In this document: positions 1-9,602 of the stretch, in pieces | Layout of the letters: every line of letters begins with the position of its first letter | Numbering within the stretch: position 1 is the stretch's first letter | DNA from: an uncultured Eubacteriales bacterium | GTDB lineage: Bacteria > Bacillota > Clostridia > Christensenellales > Borkfalkiaceae | NCBI GenBank assembly: GCA_902797515.1 | Contig: CADBSX010000034.1 | Location: 1-15,067 of the forward strand | Direction of reading: 5' to 3' | Length of the DNA: 15,067 bases | The notes under the pieces: model-generated | Told to the model about the DNA's origin: nothing | Databases searched by the model: none | Seen by the model: only the letters and a program-made list of their open reading frames with translations | Translations under genes and position numbers: made by a program

Positions 1-1
1 C

Positions 2-82
2 GACGGCGAAAGAGAAAAATTAGTGAAATTCAACGAGATAAAACAAAAGATTTTAAGCGGGATAAACGAATTGACGAATTGA
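2..82 (+). CDS. 3' end of an unidentified protein gene (5' end outside window)
   Basis: An open frame enters from the left edge and stops with TGA at 80-82, giving 26 visible residues. They are rich in Lys and Glu and look like the end of an amphipathic helix (residues read DGEREKLVKF near the start and INELTN at the end). Codon use (ATA, AGC, ACG, GAA) resembles the neighbouring genes, and a hairpin follows 15 bases after the stop, as expected for a gene end. The fragment is too short to assign a family or function. Another frame is also open across this stretch but gives a less protein-like sequence and runs through the hairpin. Confidence 0.45.
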   Translation, partial: DGEREKLVKFNEIKQKILSGINELTN

Positions 83-97
83 CGGTACACAAAGGAA

Positions 98-125
98 AAG
101 GCGGGACGATAATCCCGCCTTGCTT
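98..125 (+). terminator. Hairpin between the upstream gene and RNase J, probable terminator
   Basis: A perfect 9-bp stem is formed by 98-106 (AAGGCGGGA) and 113-121 (TCCCGCCTT) around a 6-base loop. The T-rich tail on the plus strand is poor (TTGCTT), so termination may be inefficient and some reading into RNase J is possible. The minus strand has a better T-run beyond the stem, so the hairpin might act in either direction. Confidence 0.5.
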
Positions 126-151
126 AAAAATAAAAAAGGACTTAAAATAAA

Positions 152-1810
152 GTGAAAGAAAAGAAAGTTTTAAAAGTGCGGTTTTTAGGCGGCGTAGGCG
201 AAATAGGAAAAAACATGACCGCCCTCGAATACGGCAAAGACATTATAGTAATAGACGCGGGACTGACGTTTCCCAGCGTGGATATGCCCGGGATAGATCA
301 GGTAATTCCCGATACGACGTATCTTTTGCAGAATAAAGACAAAATACGCGGAATAATTTTAACGCACGGACACGAGGACCATATCGGCGGACTTCCTTAC
401 GTTTTAAAAGATATTTCCGCCCCCGTTTACGGGACGAAACTCACGCTCGTATTATGCGAACACAAACTCAAAGAGCAGAAGGTGAGCGATTACACGCTCA
501 ACTGCGTAAATCCCGGTACGGTAGTCAAACTCGGCTGTTTTACGGTCGAATTCATACACGTAAATCACTCTATCCCTGGGAGTTGCGCGCTCTCGATAGG
601 TACGCCCGTCGGCACGGTTTTCCACTCCGGCGATTTCAAGATAGACTTAACGCCGATAAACGGCGCTATGATAGATATGCCGCGAATTTCCGAAATAGGC
701 AAAAAGGGCGTATTGCTGTTGCTTTGCGAATCGACTAACGTCGAACACGAAGGCTATACGATGAGCGAACACGTCGTTGGCGAAACTCTGGACAGACTTT
801 TCGCGGACAACGTGAAGAGGCGCATAATCGTCGCGACGTTCGCGACCAACGTTCATAGACTTCAACAGATAGTCGATCTCGCTGTCAAACACAAGAGAAA
901 GGTTGCGTTTTCGGGCAGAAGTATGCTGAACGTCGTCGAGGCGGCAGTAAAGATAGGGGAAATGAACATACCGGAAAACATAACGGTCGATATATCGAAG
1001 ATAAAGAACGTCGCGGATAAAGATCTCGTTATAGTATCTACGGGAAGTCAGGGAGAGCCTATGAGCGCGCTGACTCGTATGGCGGCGGGCGATCACGATC
1101 AGGTAAAGGTAGGCGCGAACGACACTATAATTATTTCCGCGTCGCCTATTCCGGGGAACGAAAAGAATATATATCAGGTTATAAACAATCTCTACCGCAT
1201 GGGCGCGGAAGTGGTGTATAAGTCGATAGAAAAAATTCACGTTTCGGGGCACGCCTGTCAGGAAGAACTCAAAATACTTCATACTCTTTTGAAACCGAAA
1301 TTCTTTATTCCCGTCCACGGCGAGTACAGGCATCTCAAAAAGCACGTAAAACTCGCGAGGTCGTTAGGGATGAAGGAAACGAATATGGTTATAGCCGAAC
1401 TCGGCGATACGGTTGAACTTACCGAAAAAACGATAAAATCCGGCGAAAAATTCCAATTCGGAGCAAGGTATATCGACGGGCTTTCCATAGACGATACGCA
1501 GACCGTCGTAAGGGACAGAAAACGCCTCGCGGAAGACGGACTTATCGTCGCCGTATGCTGTGTTTCGGATTATTCGGGCGAGATAATGCAAGAGCCCGAT
1601 ATTATAAACAAAGGCTCTATCCTTTCCGAAGTTCAGGTGCAGGAGGCGAAGAGGATCGTTTATAAGACGATAAGCGAATTCGACGTCAAGGCGGCGGTGG
1701 CGTCGGATATGTCGGAGATAAGAAATTCAATAAGGAAGAATTTGCGGAATTACATTTTCAAAGCGACAAAGAAAAATCCTATGATAATTCCCGTGATAAC
1801 CGAAGTATAA
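152..1810 (+). CDS. rnj: Ribonuclease J (metallo-beta-lactamase/beta-CASP RNase)
   Basis: Predicted ribonuclease J, the metal-dependent exo/endoribonuclease central to mRNA turnover and 5' RNA maturation in Firmicutes; acts in the cytoplasm. The 552-residue length is normal for the family (about 555). The N-terminal metallo-beta-lactamase part carries the HGHEDH metal motif (His72, His74, Asp76, His77) and HSGDFK near 158-163. The beta-CASP part shows the ESTNVEHEG segment, a VIVSTGSQGEP block and HVSGHA, followed by PVHGEYRHL. The start is GTG at 152, chosen because the AAAAAAGGA stretch at 132-140 is a plausible SD and the protein then begins like other RNase J proteins. The stop overlaps the next ATG by one base (TAATG), suggesting translational coupling. 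J1 and J2 paralogues cannot be told apart here. Confidence 0.95.
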   Translation: MKEKKVLKVRFLGGVGEIGKNMTALEYGKDIIVIDAGLTFPSVDMPGIDQVIPDTTYLLQNKDKIRGIILTHGHEDHIGGLPYVLKDISAPVYGTKLTLVLCEHKLKEQKVSDYTLNCVNPGTVVKLGCFTVEFIHVNHSIPGSCALSIGTPVGTVFHSGDFKIDLTPINGAMIDMPRISEIGKKGVLLLLCESTNVEHEGYTMSEHVVGETLDRLFADNVKRRIIVATFATNVHRLQQIVDLAVKHKRKVAFSGRSMLNVVEAAVKIGEMNIPENITVDISKIKNVADKDLVIVSTGSQGEPMSALTRMAAGDHDQVKVGANDTIIISASPIPGNEKNIYQVINNLYRMGAEVVYKSIEKIHVSGHACQEELKILHTLLKPKFFIPVHGEYRHLKKHVKLARSLGMKETNMVIAELGDTVELTEKTIKSGEKFQFGARYIDGLSIDDTQTVVRDRKRLAEDGLIVAVCCVSDYSGEIMQEPDIINKGSILSEVQVQEAKRIVYKTISEFDVKAAVASDMSEIRNSIRKNLRNYIFKATKKNPMIIPVITEV

Positions 1811-2442
1811 TGCATCCGTATATTTCCGAACTTTTAAAGAAAAACGCAGGGCTTACGATTGACGGAAAACTCGCGAAAATACGCGATAAATACAGGGAAA
1901 GAGGAGTTCCGACGCTGCTCGACGAAAGCCTTAACGAAATGTTGCTTTTGCTTTATCTTCGCCGTCCGAAAAAGATACTCGAATTCGGGACTTCGCTAGG
2001 GTGTTCGGGGATCGCGATGCTCTCTCTTTTAAAAGACGCGGAATTATATACGATCGAAAACAGGGAAGAAACGAGAAAAGAGGCTTTAAAGAATTTTTCC
2101 GACTTCGGGCTTTCAGACAGAGTAAAATCGTATTCGGGCGAGGCGACTGAAGTCGTAAAAGAAGTCGGCGACGGTTTCGACTTCGTGTTTTTGGACTGCG
2201 GGAAGTCCAAATATAAGGAACTTTTTCCCGAAATAAAGAAAATTTTAAATCAAAACGGCGTAATATTCGCCGATAACGTACTCTTCCGAGGTTACGTTAC
2301 GGGCGAAGTAAAGCCTCCGCACAGGCATAATACCATAACGAAAAATATGCGCGAGTTTCTTGAAACGATAGTTTCCGATAAGGATTTTATAACGACTATA
2401 TCGGACGTCGGGGACGGAATAAGCGTATCGGTAAAAAAATAA
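1810..2442 (+). CDS. trmR: TrmR-type O-methyltransferase (tRNA 5-hydroxyuridine methyltransferase)
   Basis: SAM-dependent O-methyltransferase of the YrrM/TrmR kind (210 residues). In Bacillus subtilis TrmR methylates 5-hydroxyuridine at the wobble position (U34) of certain tRNAs to 5-methoxyuridine. Visible motifs are the SAM-binding loop EFGTSLGCSG (58-67), the acidic end of the next strand (Glu83 in TIENREE), and likely metal-binding residues Asp129 (FLDCGKSKY) and Asp155-Asn156 (ADNVLF). The start codon overlaps the RNase J stop, and the next gene, a U32 protein, starts one base after this stop. The U32 neighbour makes the tRNA role more likely than a catechol or caffeoyl-CoA type O-methyltransferase, which is the alternative suggested by fold alone. 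Confidence 0.85.
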   Translation: MHPYISELLKKNAGLTIDGKLAKIRDKYRERGVPTLLDESLNEMLLLLYLRRPKKILEFGTSLGCSGIAMLSLLKDAELYTIENREETRKEALKNFSDFGLSDRVKSYSGEATEVVKEVGDGFDFVFLDCGKSKYKELFPEIKKILNQNGVIFADNVLFRGYVTGEVKPPHRHNTITKNMREFLETIVSDKDFITTISDVGDGISVSVKK

Positions 2443-2443
2443 A

Positions 2444-3646
2444 ATGATCGAATTATTAGCCCCCGCGGGCAATTTTTCTAAACTTAAAACTGCCGTTTAC
2501 TTCGGAGCGGACGCCGTTTATCTCGGCGGAAAAGATTTTTCTCTTCGGGCGCAGTCCGATAATTTTACCGAGGAAGAAATAGAAGAGGCGGTCGGATTCG
2601 CGCACGGAAAAAACGTAAAAATTTACGTTACCGTCAATATTTTTGCGAAGAATTCCGATTTTTCGGAAACCGAAAAATATTTTAAGTTTCTCGAAAGCGC
2701 GGGCGTTGACGCCGCGCTTATTACCGACGCGGGACTTATAGCGCAGTGCAAAAAAGTCGCTCCGCGGCTGAAAATTCACCTTTCCACGCAGGCGAACACT
2801 CTCAATAAATACGCGGTGAAGTTCTGGGCGGAACAGGGCGTGGAGAGAGTCGTTCTCGCAAGGGAACTCTCTCTTTCGGAAATAAGGGAAATTTCAGCCT
2901 TTTGCCCCGAAACACAGTTGGAGGCGTTCGTTCACGGCGCGATGTGCATTTCTTACAGCGGAAGATGTCTTTTATCCAATTATCTTAACGGCAGAGACGC
3001 GAACAGGGGCGAGTGCGTTCAGGCTTGCAGATGGAAATACGAGTTAAAGGAATACGGAAAAGACGGCGAACTCTATCCGATAGAAGAGGACGGGCGGGGA
3101 ACTTATTTTCTCAACAGTAAAGACCTCAATATGATAGAACACCTCGGTGAAATGGTTTCGGCGGGCGTATCTTCTTTCAAGATTGAGGGAAGGATGAAGA
3201 GCGAATACTATCTCGCGACCGTTGTGAACGCGTATCGCCGCGCGATAGACGATTTTCTTAAAAACGGCGATAATTACGATAAAAATAAATATTATTACGA
3301 GTTATTGAAAACGAACCACAGGGCGTTTACGACGGCTTACGCGTTCGGCGAAAACTCCGAAACGTTGAACTATGAAAACTCGCAGTCGTCTGGGGAAAGA
3401 GTTTTTGCGGCGGTCGTAACGGAAGGATACGCGAACGGATATTTCACCGTCGAAATGCGCAACCGCTTTAAAAAAGGCGACAGGCTCGAAGTTCTTTCGC
3501 CGAGCGAAAATTTCAATAAGACTTTCATCGCGGAAAAGATGACCGACGAAGAGGGAAACGAAATTTCCGACGCGAAGATAGTTCAGCAAAAAATAAGGAT
3601 ATATTCCGATTTGCCTTTGCGCGTCGGGGACATTTTAAGAAAATAA
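2444..3646 (+). CDS. trhP: U32 family protein, TrhP-like tRNA uridine hydroxylation factor
   Basis: Annotated by fold as peptidase U32. Characterised bacterial members of this branch (TrhP; YrrN/YrrO in B. subtilis) are needed for hydroxylation of tRNA U34 and use prephenate, giving the substrate for TrmR. The 400-residue protein has the U32 signature around residues 160-180 (EAFVHGAMC, then SGRCLLSNY) and four cysteines, Cys168, Cys175, Cys191 and Cys195, in the arrangement thought to hold an iron-sulfur cluster. The C-terminal part has the usual beta-rich U32 accessory region. It starts one base after the trmR stop with no clear SD, so it is probably translated by coupling. B. subtilis has two U32 genes here; this window has one, resembling the longer partner (YrrO). 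Confidence 0.85.
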   Translation: MIELLAPAGNFSKLKTAVYFGADAVYLGGKDFSLRAQSDNFTEEEIEEAVGFAHGKNVKIYVTVNIFAKNSDFSETEKYFKFLESAGVDAALITDAGLIAQCKKVAPRLKIHLSTQANTLNKYAVKFWAEQGVERVVLARELSLSEIREISAFCPETQLEAFVHGAMCISYSGRCLLSNYLNGRDANRGECVQACRWKYELKEYGKDGELYPIEEDGRGTYFLNSKDLNMIEHLGEMVSAGVSSFKIEGRMKSEYYLATVVNAYRRAIDDFLKNGDNYDKNKYYYELLKTNHRAFTTAYAFGENSETLNYENSQSSGERVFAAVVTEGYANGYFTVEMRNRFKKGDRLEVLSPSENFNKTFIAEKMTDEEGNEISDAKIVQQKIRIYSDLPLRVGDILRK

Positions 3647-3740
3647 AACGGACGACCGTTACCATCCGGAAAAGACGCCGAAAATTTCGGTCGGCATAGA
3701 GCGGCGAAAAACGACATATATTTTAAAGAGGTTTAAAATT

Positions 3741-4442
3741 ATGTTGTGGGATTTTCTGAACTTTATCGTCGCGAAAATAGTTTTTTTCTGTTCGGGCATA
3801 GGCGGGGACAGTTTCCCGAAACCTCTTTCGCAAGAGGACGAGAGCAAATATCTCGCTTTATACAGGGAAACGGGCGATCCGCGCGCTAAAGAAATGCTTA
3901 TTAAGCACAATCTTCGGCTCGTCGCGCACATAGCGAAAAAGTATCAGGGCGCGGAAGACGGCGACGACCTTATTTCCGTCGGCTCGATCGGGCTTATAAA
4001 GGCGATAAACACTTACGAGCCGAATAAGGGGACGCAACTCGCGACTTACACCGCAAGATGCATAGAAAACGAAATGCTTATGCTTTTACGGGCGAACAAG
4101 AAATATAAAAACAACGTTTCTCTCTACGATACCGTGGGCACGGACAAAGACGGCAACGAACTCGAACTTATGGATCTCTTATACGAGAAAGAGGACGGAG
4201 TTCTGGATAAGGTCGAAAGCCGACTTTTAAAAGACAAATTCGTGGAAGTTATGAAAAGATGCCTGACCGACAGAGAGTTTAAAATAATGTGTTTGAGGTA
4301 CGGCATAAAGTGCGAAAAGCCTCTTACGCAGAGGGAAGTTTCCAAAAAACTTAAAATTTCGAGATCTTACGTTTCGAGAATAGAAAAGAAGTCGATCGAG
4401 AAGATAAAAGAAGAAGTAAAAAACGTTAATTTTTTCAGTTAA
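3741..4442 (+). CDS. sigK: Pro-sigma-K, late mother-cell sporulation sigma factor
   Basis: RNA polymerase sigma factor of the sigma-70 family, best matched to sporulation sigma-K, which runs late mother-cell gene expression (coat and cortex). The 233-residue protein opens with a hydrophobic stretch (residues 2-17, LWDFLNFIVAKIVFFC) like the B. subtilis pro-sequence, followed by FPKPLS, the counterpart of FPQPLS in B. subtilis. Region 2 contains NLRLVAHIAKKYQ, DLISVGSIGLIKAI and LATYTARCIENEML; region 4 ends in SRSYVSRIEKK. These fit sigma-K better than sigma-E. By alignment to B. subtilis, cleavage would fall near residue 18. The gene is intact, with no skin-type insertion. SD AAAGAGG at 3725-3731 sets the start. 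The rhamnulokinase gene follows after 19 bases. Confidence 0.92.
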   Translation: MLWDFLNFIVAKIVFFCSGIGGDSFPKPLSQEDESKYLALYRETGDPRAKEMLIKHNLRLVAHIAKKYQGAEDGDDLISVGSIGLIKAINTYEPNKGTQLATYTARCIENEMLMLLRANKKYKNNVSLYDTVGTDKDGNELELMDLLYEKEDGVLDKVESRLLKDKFVEVMKRCLTDREFKIMCLRYGIKCEKPLTQREVSKKLKISRSYVSRIEKKSIEKIKEEVKNVNFFS

Positions 4443-4461
4443 AAAAAGAGAAGGAGTACTT

Positions 4462-5850
4462 ATGAAATACTATTTATCCGTAGATATAGGCGCGTCGAGC
4501 GGCAGGCATATTTTGTCGCATATCGAGAACGGAAAACTCGTTCTGGAAGAAATCTACCGTTTTGAAAACGGCATGGAAGAAAAGGACGGGCATCTCGTCT
4601 GGAATTACAGAAAACTTTTCGGCGAGATAATAAGCGGCGTCAAAGAGTGTAAAAAAATCGGAAAGATCCCCGTGAGTATGGGAATAGACACTTGGGGCGT
4701 CGATTACGCGCTGATAGATAAGGACGACAACGTGATAGGCGACGTTTACGCCTATCGCGACGGCAGGACGGAAGAGCCGATAAAGAAAGTTCACTCGATA
4801 GTGCCTTTTGAGAAATTGTACGAAAGGACAGGATCGCAATTCCAGATATACAACACGGTTTATCAATTATACGCCGATAAACTCACGGGAAAACTCGATA
4901 AAGCCGAAAGATTTCTTATGATGCCGGATTTCTTCAACTTCCTTTTGACGGGCGTTAAGAAAAACGAGTTCACGAACGCGTCCACCACGGGACTTTTGGG
5001 AGCGAAAACGAGAGAGTGGGATAAAGAAACGATACGCGATCTCGGATTTCCGGAAAAACTCTTCCAAGATCTCGCGTTGCCCGCGACGAAAGTAGGGAAT
5101 TTAAGAAAAGAGATAGCGGAAGAGATAGGTTTCGACGTCGAAGTCGTACTTCCCGCGACTCACGATACCGCGAGCGCGGTGATGGCCGTTCCCGCGTCGG
5201 GAACGCCCCTTTATCTGTCGAGCGGCACTTGGTCGCTCCTCGGCATAGAATCGCCCGTCGCTATATGCACGAAAGAGGCTCTGAACGCCAATTTTACGAA
5301 CGAAGGCGGCTATAACAAGTCCACGAGATTTCTCAAAAATATAATGGGCTTATGGATGATTCAGAGCGTTCGCCGCGAACACGGGAAAAAATACGGTTGG
5401 GGCGATTACGTCCGCCTCGCGGAAGAAGTCAAAGATTTCGATAGTATAGTCGATGTAAACGACCAAAGTTTTCTATCGCCCGCAAATATGATCGACGCGA
5501 TAAAGGAATATTGTCGTAAGACGGGACAGAAGGTCCCCGAAACGGCGGGAGAGTTAGCGCTTTGCGTTTACGACAGTCTCGCCGTCTGTTACGATAAGGC
5601 GATAAAGACGATAGAGAAAATAACGGGAAAGACGTTCGATCGTATCCACGTCGTCGGCGGCGGCTGTCAGAACGGATATCTGAACAAACTCACCGCGAAG
5701 AGGACGGGAAAGAAAGTAGTCGCCGGTCCCGTCGAGGCGACGGCGATAGGAAACGCTCTGTGCCAACTTTTATACGACGGCGCGGTCGGAGACGTGAACG
5801 AGGCGAAAGAACTCGTTAAAAATTCGTTTGATCTCGAAGTGATCGGATAA
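4462..5850 (+). CDS. rhaB: Rhamnulokinase
   Basis: FGGY-family sugar kinase, 462 residues, predicted to phosphorylate L-rhamnulose to L-rhamnulose-1-phosphate with ATP in the cytoplasm. The N-terminal phosphate-binding loop reads SVDIGASSGRH (6-16). GIDTWGVDYALID (74-86) and YRDGRT (98-103) are typical of RhaB. The likely catalytic base is Asp235 in ATHDTAS, followed by SSGTWSLLGIE (254-264). HVVGGGCQN near residue 395 is the C-terminal nucleotide-binding segment. SD AAGGAG at 4451-4456 lies 5 bases before ATG. No other rhamnose gene (isomerase, aldolase, transporter) is visible, and no promoter or terminator separates it from sigK. The protein family is clear; substrate could be a related deoxysugar ketose. 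Confidence 0.9.
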   Translation: MKYYLSVDIGASSGRHILSHIENGKLVLEEIYRFENGMEEKDGHLVWNYRKLFGEIISGVKECKKIGKIPVSMGIDTWGVDYALIDKDDNVIGDVYAYRDGRTEEPIKKVHSIVPFEKLYERTGSQFQIYNTVYQLYADKLTGKLDKAERFLMMPDFFNFLLTGVKKNEFTNASTTGLLGAKTREWDKETIRDLGFPEKLFQDLALPATKVGNLRKEIAEEIGFDVEVVLPATHDTASAVMAVPASGTPLYLSSGTWSLLGIESPVAICTKEALNANFTNEGGYNKSTRFLKNIMGLWMIQSVRREHGKKYGWGDYVRLAEEVKDFDSIVDVNDQSFLSPANMIDAIKEYCRKTGQKVPETAGELALCVYDSLAVCYDKAIKTIEKITGKTFDRIHVVGGGCQNGYLNKLTAKRTGKKVVAGPVEATAIGNALCQLLYDGAVGDVNEAKELVKNSFDLEVIG

Positions 5851-5862
5851 AATTTTCCACAG

Positions 5863-5891
5863 AAAAATCCTCGTTTTTACGGGGATTTTTT
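5863..5891 (+). terminator. Rho-independent terminator after rhaB
   Basis: An 11-bp stem is formed by 5863-5873 (AAAAATCCTCG) and 5880-5890 (CGGGGATTTTT), with one G-T pair and a 6-base loop TTTTTA. The T-run is contained in the 3' arm. It begins 13 bases after the rhaB stop. Confidence 0.8.
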
Positions 5892-5936
5892 CATATACGG
5901 CTTTTTTCGTAATATATTAGTATAGAGGAAATTTTT

Positions 5937-6653
5937 TTGAAAAAACTAAAAGAAAGAACGTTTTATATTCTGACTTCGGTTATTCTCGCGGTTTTGGCGG
6001 CGGGAATCGTCGCGGTATGCTTTATTCCCGACAGAGAAGTCGTCGTAATATCGCTCGGCAAGAGTTATTCGCCCGTCTATAACGGAAACAGGGCGGAAAA
6101 GAAAGTCGCCCTAATGTTCAACGTTTACGAGGGAGCGGAAATAGTGGAAGAGATATGCGGCGTTTTAAGAGCGAACGGCGCGACGGCGACTTTTTTTATC
6201 GGCGGATGCTGGGCGGAGGATAACGGGGAAACTCTCGTTAAAATTCTCGAAAACGGCAACGAGATAGGCAGTCACGGCTATTTCCATAAAGATCACTCGA
6301 AACTCGACGAGAACGGAAACAGGGAAGAGATGGTTTCGACCGCGGACCTTATAAAAAGACTTACAGGCGTAGAGGTAAAACTTTTCGCTCCGCCGTCCGG
6401 CGCGTTTTCGGACAAAACTCTGAAAGTCGCGGAAAGTCTCGGATATAAAACCGTCCTTTGGTCGAAAGATACCGTCGATTGGCGTGACAAAAACGAAAAA
6501 ACGGTGTATAATAGAGCCACAAAGAATATCGCGGGCGGCGATTTCGTGCTTATGCATCCGAAAGAACACACTCTCGCCGCGCTCGACGGCATTCTGAAAT
6601 ATTACGCGTCGATAGGACTTCGTGCGGTCACCGTGTCGGAGTGCCTGAAATGA
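5937..6653 (+). CDS. ylxY: YlxY-type sporulation polysaccharide deacetylase homologue, probably without catalysis
   Basis: NodB-fold protein of the polysaccharide deacetylase superfamily, 238 residues, with an N-terminal membrane anchor (about residues 11-30, TSVILAVLAAGIVAV). The start is TTG at 5937, supported by SD AGAGGAA at 5924-5930, 6 bases upstream. The usual TFDD motif, which supplies the catalytic base and a metal ligand, is replaced by MFNV (60-63). The metal-binding histidine pair is kept (His113 and His117 in SHGYFH), while the usual RPP motif reads FAPPSG (150-155). DTVDW (178-182) and LMHPKE (205-210) are present. As I recall it, B. subtilis YlxY shows the same losses. The next gene is an M16 protease as in the Bacillus ylxY-mlpA arrangement, which strongly supports this identity. 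The family tracks with endospore formation; its exact role is unknown. Confidence 0.82.
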   Translation: MKKLKERTFYILTSVILAVLAAGIVAVCFIPDREVVVISLGKSYSPVYNGNRAEKKVALMFNVYEGAEIVEEICGVLRANGATATFFIGGCWAEDNGETLVKILENGNEIGSHGYFHKDHSKLDENGNREEMVSTADLIKRLTGVEVKLFAPPSGAFSDKTLKVAESLGYKTVLWSKDTVDWRDKNEKTVYNRATKNIAGGDFVLMHPKEHTLAALDGILKYYASIGLRAVTVSECLK

Positions 6654-6659
6654 TTTGAA

Positions 6660-7907
6660 ATGATATATTACAAGAAATACGATAACGGATTAAAACTTAT
6701 AGTCAACAAAATGGAAGGGATGCTTTCCGTTTCGGCAGGCATACTCGTCGGGGCGGGAAGTTGTCTCGAAACGGCTGAAAACAACGGCATTTCGCATTTT
6801 ATCGAACATACGACGTTTAAAGGCACCGAAAAATATGGTTCTTTCTCTCTTTCCGCCGCGTTCGACGATATAGGCGCGCAGGTCAACGCGTTCACGTCGA
6901 AAGAAATGACCGTTTATTACGTGAAGAGTTTATACGACAAGGCGGAACGCTCGTTCGACCTTCTTTCCGATATGTTTCTCAACGCGACCTATTCCGCGGA
7001 CGAACTCGAAAAGGAAAAAGGCGTCGTCATTGAAGAGATAAATATGGCGGCGGACACGCCCGAAGACGTGTGTTTCGACAACCTCGCGGAAGTTTATTTC
7101 GGAAAAAACGGGCTCGGAAGGACTATTCTCGGTCCGTCTCGCAATATAAGGGCTTTTACGCGGGAAGATATTTTAAAATACAGGAAAAAATATTACAATG
7201 CGGATAACGTAGTTATTTCCTTTGCGGGAAATATAAGCGGACAAGCCGCCGAAAAACTTACGGAAAAATATTTTCTGCCTTTTATTTCGAGCGAAAAGTC
7301 CGACAAAACGGCAGTCGGGATATCCGAAAATTTCGGAAAGATTGTAAAAAGGAATAAAGATATAGAGCAAGTTCATTTGGGCTTTGCGTATAAAGGCGTA
7401 AAATTCGACGGGGAATATTCCGACGAATTATCGCTTGTAAACGCCGTTTTGGGGTCGGGCATGAGCAGCAGACTTTTCAGAAAAGTGCGGGAAGAACTCG
7501 GACTTTGCTATACGATCTATTCATATCCGTCGGGATACAGAAATCAGGGGACTTTCGCCGTTTACGCGGGAGTGAATACGGATAGCGCGGGGCTCGCCGC
7601 CGAGGCGATATCGGGCGTATTGAAAGAATTTGCGAAAAACGGCGCGAGCGGGGAAGAGATAGCGCGGGCGAAGGCTCAGTTTTTGAGTTCTTTCGCGTTC
7701 GGTCAGGAAAACACATCGTCGCAGATGATACTTTACGGGAAATACCTTTTGTTTTCCGGAAAGGTATTCGATATCGACGGAAAGATAAAAAATATAGAAA
7801 CAACGTCTGACGAAAGGATAAACGAATTCGTCAGGCAAATGGATTTTGAAAACCGATGCGTTTCCGTTTACGGTAAAAACGCGTCGAAAGTAGTTATCGA
7901 CGTTTAA
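6660..7907 (+). CDS. mlpA: M16 family zinc protease, MlpA/YmxG-like
   Basis: Metalloprotease of the M16 (pitrilysin/mitochondrial processing peptidase) family, 415 residues, with no signal peptide, so likely cytoplasmic. The inverted zinc motif is HFIEH (His46, Glu49, His50), with the third ligand Glu126 in VVIEEIN 75 residues later, exactly the family spacing. NAFTSKEMTVYY (76-87) and the C-terminal-half motif GMSSRLFRKVREELGLCY are also typical. The gene starts 6 bases after the ylxY stop with only a weak SD, so the two are probably one transcript. In B. subtilis the homologue MlpA (YmxG) follows ylxY. It ends just before a strong terminator. Confidence 0.92.
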   Translation: MIYYKKYDNGLKLIVNKMEGMLSVSAGILVGAGSCLETAENNGISHFIEHTTFKGTEKYGSFSLSAAFDDIGAQVNAFTSKEMTVYYVKSLYDKAERSFDLLSDMFLNATYSADELEKEKGVVIEEINMAADTPEDVCFDNLAEVYFGKNGLGRTILGPSRNIRAFTREDILKYRKKYYNADNVVISFAGNISGQAAEKLTEKYFLPFISSEKSDKTAVGISENFGKIVKRNKDIEQVHLGFAYKGVKFDGEYSDELSLVNAVLGSGMSSRLFRKVREELGLCYTIYSYPSGYRNQGTFAVYAGVNTDSAGLAAEAISGVLKEFAKNGASGEEIARAKAQFLSSFAFGQENTSSQMILYGKYLLFSGKVFDIDGKIKNIETTSDERINEFVRQMDFENRCVSVYGKNASKVVIDV

Positions 7908-7910
7908 ATA

Positions 7911-7941
7911 AAAAAACGCAAGTTGATACTTGCGTTTTTTT
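7911..7941. terminator. Bidirectional terminator between mlpA and groEL
   Basis: A perfect 13-bp stem is formed by 7911-7923 and 7928-7940 with loop TGAT. A-runs on the left and T-runs on the right give a U-tract on both strands. It lies 3 bases after the mlpA stop and 15 bases beyond the groEL stop, so it can end both convergent transcripts. Confidence 0.9.
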
Positions 7942-7955
7942 ATTGTTTTACAGGC

Positions 7956-9602
<1,647 letters not shown>

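Noticed and set aside
68..83. Tandem copy of GAATTGAC
   Set aside because: A single 8-base duplication at the end of the upstream coding frame; too short to call a repeat element.
3648..3695. Small hairpins between trhP and sigK (AACGG/CCGTT and CCGAAA/TTTCGG)
   Set aside because: Stems of 5-6 bp without a T-run; no convincing terminator or operator.
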